In this document: positions 60,765-64,000 of the stretch, one piece after another | Layout of the letters: each line of letters starts with the position of its first letter | Numbering within the stretch: the first letter of the stretch is position 1 | Source of the DNA: Bradyrhizobium monzae | GTDB taxonomy: Bacteria; Pseudomonadota; Alphaproteobacteria; Rhizobiales; Xanthobacteraceae | Length of the DNA stretch: 64,000 nt | Assembly (NCBI RefSeq): GCF_021458635.1 | Contig: NZ_JAIRDQ010000001.1 | Coordinates: forward strand, 806,001 to 870,000 | Reading direction: 5' to 3' | Notes under the pieces: model-generated | The model's input: the letters and a program-made list of their open reading frames with translations, nothing else | Told to the model about the DNA's origin: nothing | Database searches by the model: none | Made by a program: the position numbers and the translations under genes

Positions 60765-62015
60765 TTAGGCGCGCACGGCCGCGAGTCCCGGGACCGCGGC
60801 GAAGCCCGCCTTGGTGGCATAGCCACGCACAATCGCCTCGCGCTGGGAATAGCTCAGCACGTTGTCGACATTGTCAAAGCCGTCGGGCGCAAGCTGCTCG
60901 ACGGTGTCGATGACGCCCTCGGGGCCGCCGCGACGGTTGGAGCGGACGATGTCCGCCGTCATCGGCAGGCGCTTCTTCTCGTATTCCATCAAGGCCTGAC
61001 GCGGATGCTCGGCGCGCACCAGCGCGTCGGCAAGGCAGCGCGCGTCGAGGATCGCCTGTGAGGCGCCATTGGAGCCAACCGGATACATCGGATGCGCGGC
61101 ATCACCGAGCAGAGTGACGCGACCGGACGACCAATAGGGCAAGGGATCGCGGTCGCAGGTCGGATACTCGTAGAATTCCGGCGTCGCTGAAATCAGGCTC
61201 CTCACATCGATATAAGGCACCGAGAAGCGCGCGACATGCGGCATCAGCTCCTCGCGCCGGCCCGGCCGCGACCAGTCTTCCTTCCGCGGCGGCGGCGCGT
61301 TACCCTCGCCTACCTTCACCAGCACGGCCCAATTTGTCAGACGGCTCGCCGGGCTCGATCCCTCCGCTATCGGATAGATCACCACCTTGGCGTTGAGGCC
61401 ACCGGCGACGATCATCGATTTGCCGGTGAGGAACAGCGGCCAGTCGCGCGCACCGCGCCACAGCATGAGGCCGTTCCAGCACGGCGGCCCTTCGTTCGGA
61501 AACAGCGTGTCGCGTACGCGTGAGTGGATGCCGTCGGCGCCAATCAGGATGTCGCCGCGCGCGGTGTGGATATGCGCGCCGGCACGATCGAAGAAATAGG
61601 CTGTGACACCGCCCTCGTCCTGCGTGAAGGCGCCAAGCCGGCAGCCGGTGTGGATCGACTCCGCTCCGAGCCGCTCTTCGACGGCGCGATGGATGACACC
61701 CTGGAGACGGCCTCGGTGGATCGAGAATTGCGGCACGTCGTGGCCGGCGTCCACGCCGCGGGCTTCGCGCCAGACCTCCTGGCCATGGCGGTTGAGGTAG
61801 TAGAGCTGGTCGGTACGGATCGCGACGTCGTCGAGCTTTTGCAGCAGGCCAAGACCGGCAAGCTCGCGCATGGCGTGCGGCAGCGTGTTGATGCCGACGC
61901 CGAGCTCGCGGATCGTATCCGACTGCTCGAAAATCTCGCAGCCGATGCCGCGGGCCCGCAGCATCAAAGCCGTGGTGAGACCACCGATACCACCGCCGAC
62001 GATAATCGCCTTCAT
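60765..62015 (-). CDS. Flavin-dependent (class A) monooxygenase
   Basis: 416 residues of the PHBH-fold family. N-terminal FAD motif IIVGGGIGGLTTALMLRARG (GxGxxG), the middle DG-type motif DILIGADGIHSRVRDTLFPN and the C-terminal GD motif VTLLGDAAHPMYPVGSNGAS. Members hydroxylate aromatic acids using NAD(P)H and oxygen. ATG 62015 has AAGGG upstream; an ORF-start GTG at 62030 is less likely. It is 54 bases downstream of the bifunctional enzyme gene on the same strand. Confidence 0.9.
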   Translation of the reverse strand: MKAIIVGGGIGGLTTALMLRARGIGCEIFEQSDTIRELGVGINTLPHAMRELAGLGLLQKLDDVAIRTDQLYYLNRHGQEVWREARGVDAGHDVPQFSIHRGRLQGVIHRAVEERLGAESIHTGCRLGAFTQDEGGVTAYFFDRAGAHIHTARGDILIGADGIHSRVRDTLFPNEGPPCWNGLMLWRGARDWPLFLTGKSMIVAGGLNAKVVIYPIAEGSSPASRLTNWAVLVKVGEGNAPPPRKEDWSRPGRREELMPHVARFSVPYIDVRSLISATPEFYEYPTCDRDPLPYWSSGRVTLLGDAAHPMYPVGSNGASQAILDARCLADALVRAEHPRQALMEYEKKRLPMTADIVRSNRRGGPEGVIDTVEQLAPDGFDNVDNVLSYSQREAIVRGYATKAGFAAVPGLAAVRA

Positions 62016-62068
62016 CGCCCTTAACTCCACTCAATACACAGGCAACGGGGTTAACGTCGCACGGGCGG

Positions 62069-64000
62069 TTACTCCGCCGCAAGCGGCTTTGTCGCCTCCG
62101 CCTTGAGCTCAGCCCGGGTCTTGGGCTTAGCCTTAATTCTCAGCTCCTCGAGATCCTGCCGATCTCGCACGCTATTGCGGAAAATCTGGTCCTTCCCGGG
62201 CAGATATTGCGGCGGGCAGAACGCGTCGTTTGCGCCGTACCAGGCGGCTGCTTTCAAGGTGAAGAAGGGGTCGACCAGATGTGGCCGCCCGAGCGCGACG
62301 AGGTCGGCCCGACCGGCGGCCAGAATGGTGTTGGCCTGGTCCGCGGTCGTGATGTTGCCGACGCACATGGTTGCCACGCGGGCCTCGTTGCGCACCTGGT
62401 CGGAGAATGGCGTCTGGAACATGCGTCCATAGATTGGCTGCGCATCGCGCACGGTCTGTCCGGTCGAGACATCGACGAGATCGACGCCGGCCTCGGCAAA
62501 GGCCCGCGCGATGGCCACCGCATCGTCACCCGTGATGCCGCCGTCAGCCCAGTCAGTCGCGGAGATCCGCACCGACATCGGCTTGTGCTTCGGCCAAACG
62601 GCCCGCAGCGCCTCAAAGATCTCGAGTGGGAAGCGCAGGCGTTTTTCGAGCGAGCCGCCATACTCGTCCGTACGGGTGTTCGTCAGCGGTGAGATGAAGC
62701 TTGCAAGAAGATAGCCATGAGCGCAGTGCAGCTCAAGCATATCGAAGCCGCAGCGCTCGCCGCGCTCGGCCGCCGCGACAAACGAATCTCTCACCGCGTT
62801 CATGCCGGCGTGGTCAAGTTCGCGCGGCACCTGGCTGTCGGCGAAATAGGGCAGCGGCGATGCCGAGACCACGTCCCAACCGCCTTCGTCCAGCGGACGG
62901 TCGATGCCGTCCCACATCAGTTTGGTCGCGCCCTTGCGGCCTGCGTGTCCGAGTTGCAGGCAGATTTTTGCGGCCGAGTTGCCGTGAACGAAATCCACGA
63001 TGCGATGCCACGAGGCCTCCTGCTCGTCGTTCCACAGCCCCGCGCAGCCGGGTGTGATCCGGGCGTCGCGGCTGACGCAGGTCATCTCGGTGAAGATCAT
63101 GCCGGCGCCGCCGATGGCGCGCGAGCCATAGTGCACGAGGTGGAAGTCACCGGGAACGCCCTCCTTCGCCGAGTACATGCACATCGGCGACATCACGGCG
63201 CGGTTGGCGACCTCCATCTCGCGCAGGCGGAATGGCTGGAACAGCGGCACCATCGGCTTGTCGGTGCTGACGTCGAAGCCGTTGCTGCGCACTTGCCTGG
63301 CGAACGACTTCTCAACTTCGGCGACGAAATCGGGCGCGCGGAGCTTCAGATTGTCATAAGTGATCGCCTTCGAGCGCGTCATCACGCCAAAGGCGAATTG
63401 CACGGGATCGAAATCCCAGAAGCGGTCGACATGCTCGAACCAGACCAGCGAAACGTCGGCCGCGTGCTGGGTCTTCTCGACCTCTTCGCGGCGGCCGTGC
63501 TCATAGACATCCAGTGCAACCTTGGTGTCGGGCGCCTTTGCCATCGCTTCGGCCAGTGCGATTGCATCTTCCATCGCGAGCTTGGTGCCCGAGCCGATCG
63601 AGAAATGCGCGGTCGCCTTGGCGTCGCCAAGCAAAACCATGTTGTCCTTGACCCAGCGTTTGCTCCGGATCATCGGGAAATTGCGCCACATCGACCGGTT
63701 GGTGAGCAGCTTGTGCCCGTCGAGGAACCAGCCGAAAATGTCGGCCATTCGCGCGGCCGATTGGCTCTCGTTCAGCCCATTCAGCCCTGCCCGCTCGAAC
63801 GTCTCCGGGTCGGTCTCGAAAATCCAGGTCGAGTGGCCGGCTTCATATTGGTAGGCGTGGGCGATGAAAGGTCCCCACTCTGTCTCCTGGAAGATGAAGG
63901 TGAAGGCATCGAGCGGCCTGGTCGAGCCCATCCAGGCGAATTTGTTGGTGCGGAGGTCGACTTCCGGCTCGAAATGATCGACATGCTTCTCCCGGAATCG
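62069..64000 (-). CDS. Bifunctional CoA-thioester monooxygenase/reductase (partial, 5' end beyond window)
   Basis: At least 644 residues are visible; the N-terminus is off the right edge. Residues before about 265 are the C-terminal part of a flavin monooxygenase ([20 protein letters not shown], the GD-type motif). After that comes an Old Yellow Enzyme-type reductase ([58 protein letters not shown]). This two-domain order is that of 2-aminobenzoyl-CoA monooxygenase/reductase and salicylyl-CoA 5-hydroxylase. With the ligase and RidA it defines an aromatic-CoA route. Confidence 0.9.
   Translation of the reverse strand, partial: RFREKHVDHFEPEVDLRTNKFAWMGSTRPLDAFTFIFQETEWGPFIAHAYQYEAGHSTWIFETDPETFERAGLNGLNESQSAARMADIFGWFLDGHKLLTNRSMWRNFPMIRSKRWVKDNMVLLGDAKATAHFSIGSGTKLAMEDAIALAEAMAKAPDTKVALDVYEHGRREEVEKTQHAADVSLVWFEHVDRFWDFDPVQFAFGVMTRSKAITYDNLKLRAPDFVAEVEKSFARQVRSNGFDVSTDKPMVPLFQPFRLREMEVANRAVMSPMCMYSAKEGVPGDFHLVHYGSRAIGGAGMIFTEMTCVSRDARITPGCAGLWNDEQEASWHRIVDFVHGNSAAKICLQLGHAGRKGATKLMWDGIDRPLDEGGWDVVSASPLPYFADSQVPRELDHAGMNAVRDSFVAAAERGERCGFDMLELHCAHGYLLASFISPLTNTRTDEYGGSLEKRLRFPLEIFEALRAVWPKHKPMSVRISATDWADGGITGDDAVAIARAFAEAGVDLVDVSTGQTVRDAQPIYGRMFQTPFSDQVRNEARVATMCVGNITTADQANTILAAGRADLVALGRPHLVDPFFTLKAAAWYGANDAFCPPQYLPGKDQIFRNSVRDRQDLEELRIKAKPKTRAELKAEATKPLAAE

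Noticed and set aside
1..64000. CRISPR array
   Set aside because: No regularly spaced 25-40 base repeats or cas genes were seen; the only tandem repeat is the 15-bp array at 47930-47974.

Overview
The window is high-GC chromosomal DNA with dense, short-spaced operons, many solute-binding-protein transporters and FNR/FixK-type boxes. Gene content and codon style point to an alphaproteobacterium of the Bradyrhizobium/Rhodopseudomonas group. This is inferred from family composition, since no rRNA gene or species marker is present.

Layout. (1) 1-7180: a type II secretion locus split into gspE-F-G-H on the minus strand and gspD plus a short prepilin peptidase on the plus strand, with GspH cut by the window edge. 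(2) 7316-9772: a Sel1-repeat protein, a small exported protein and a class III CoA-transferase. (3) 9804-22129: a tripartite tricarboxylate transporter (TctABC), a crotonase-fold protein, two serine-glyoxylate-type aminotransferases flanking an MFS transporter, a divergent GntR regulator, a large FAD/Fe-S D-2-hydroxyacid dehydrogenase and a GlcG-like protein. Together they look like uptake and oxidation of a hydroxy- or amino-acid with glyoxylate as a node. (4) about 22130-30101: a decayed integrative element with a ParB-like chimera, ArdC, a probable excisionase and a tyrosine integrase. (5) 30102-37621: a crotonase, a molybdopterin oxidoreductase, and an operon joining a TctC-type binding protein, a two-subunit molybdenum hydroxylase and a cytosolic ModA-like protein. 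(6) 37631-42772: an SDR and a DctPQM TRAP transporter divergent from a cyclase-family hydrolase. (7) 42783-55979: a Crp-type regulator, an FNR with iron-sulfur cysteines, and a set of operons carrying FNR/FixK boxes: an Mla-type lipid ABC transporter, YqjD/YqjE-like membrane proteins, a universal stress protein with a Pat-type acetyltransferase, a kinase-like fusion with a CHAD protein, and a CBS-BON protein. (8) 56000-64000: a CoA-thioester aromatic acid pathway of the 2-aminobenzoate type, with ligase, RidA, MarR, ABC-type binding protein, cupin, flavin monooxygenase and a bifunctional monooxygenase/reductase cut by the right edge.

The most interesting signals are these. Seven FNR-like boxes between 43.9 and 55.2 kb each sit where a class II (-41.5) activator site would place the transcript start just before the chosen start codon; one serves an otherwise unlisted 28-residue membrane microprotein. 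A ParB-like protein is fused in frame to the tail of an unrelated protein family. A perfect 11-bp inverted repeat covers the ribosome binding site of the cyclase gene. Three copies of a near-palindromic box flank the MarR gene and the CoA-ligase promoter. All functional assignments come from reading motifs by eye; no database search was run.
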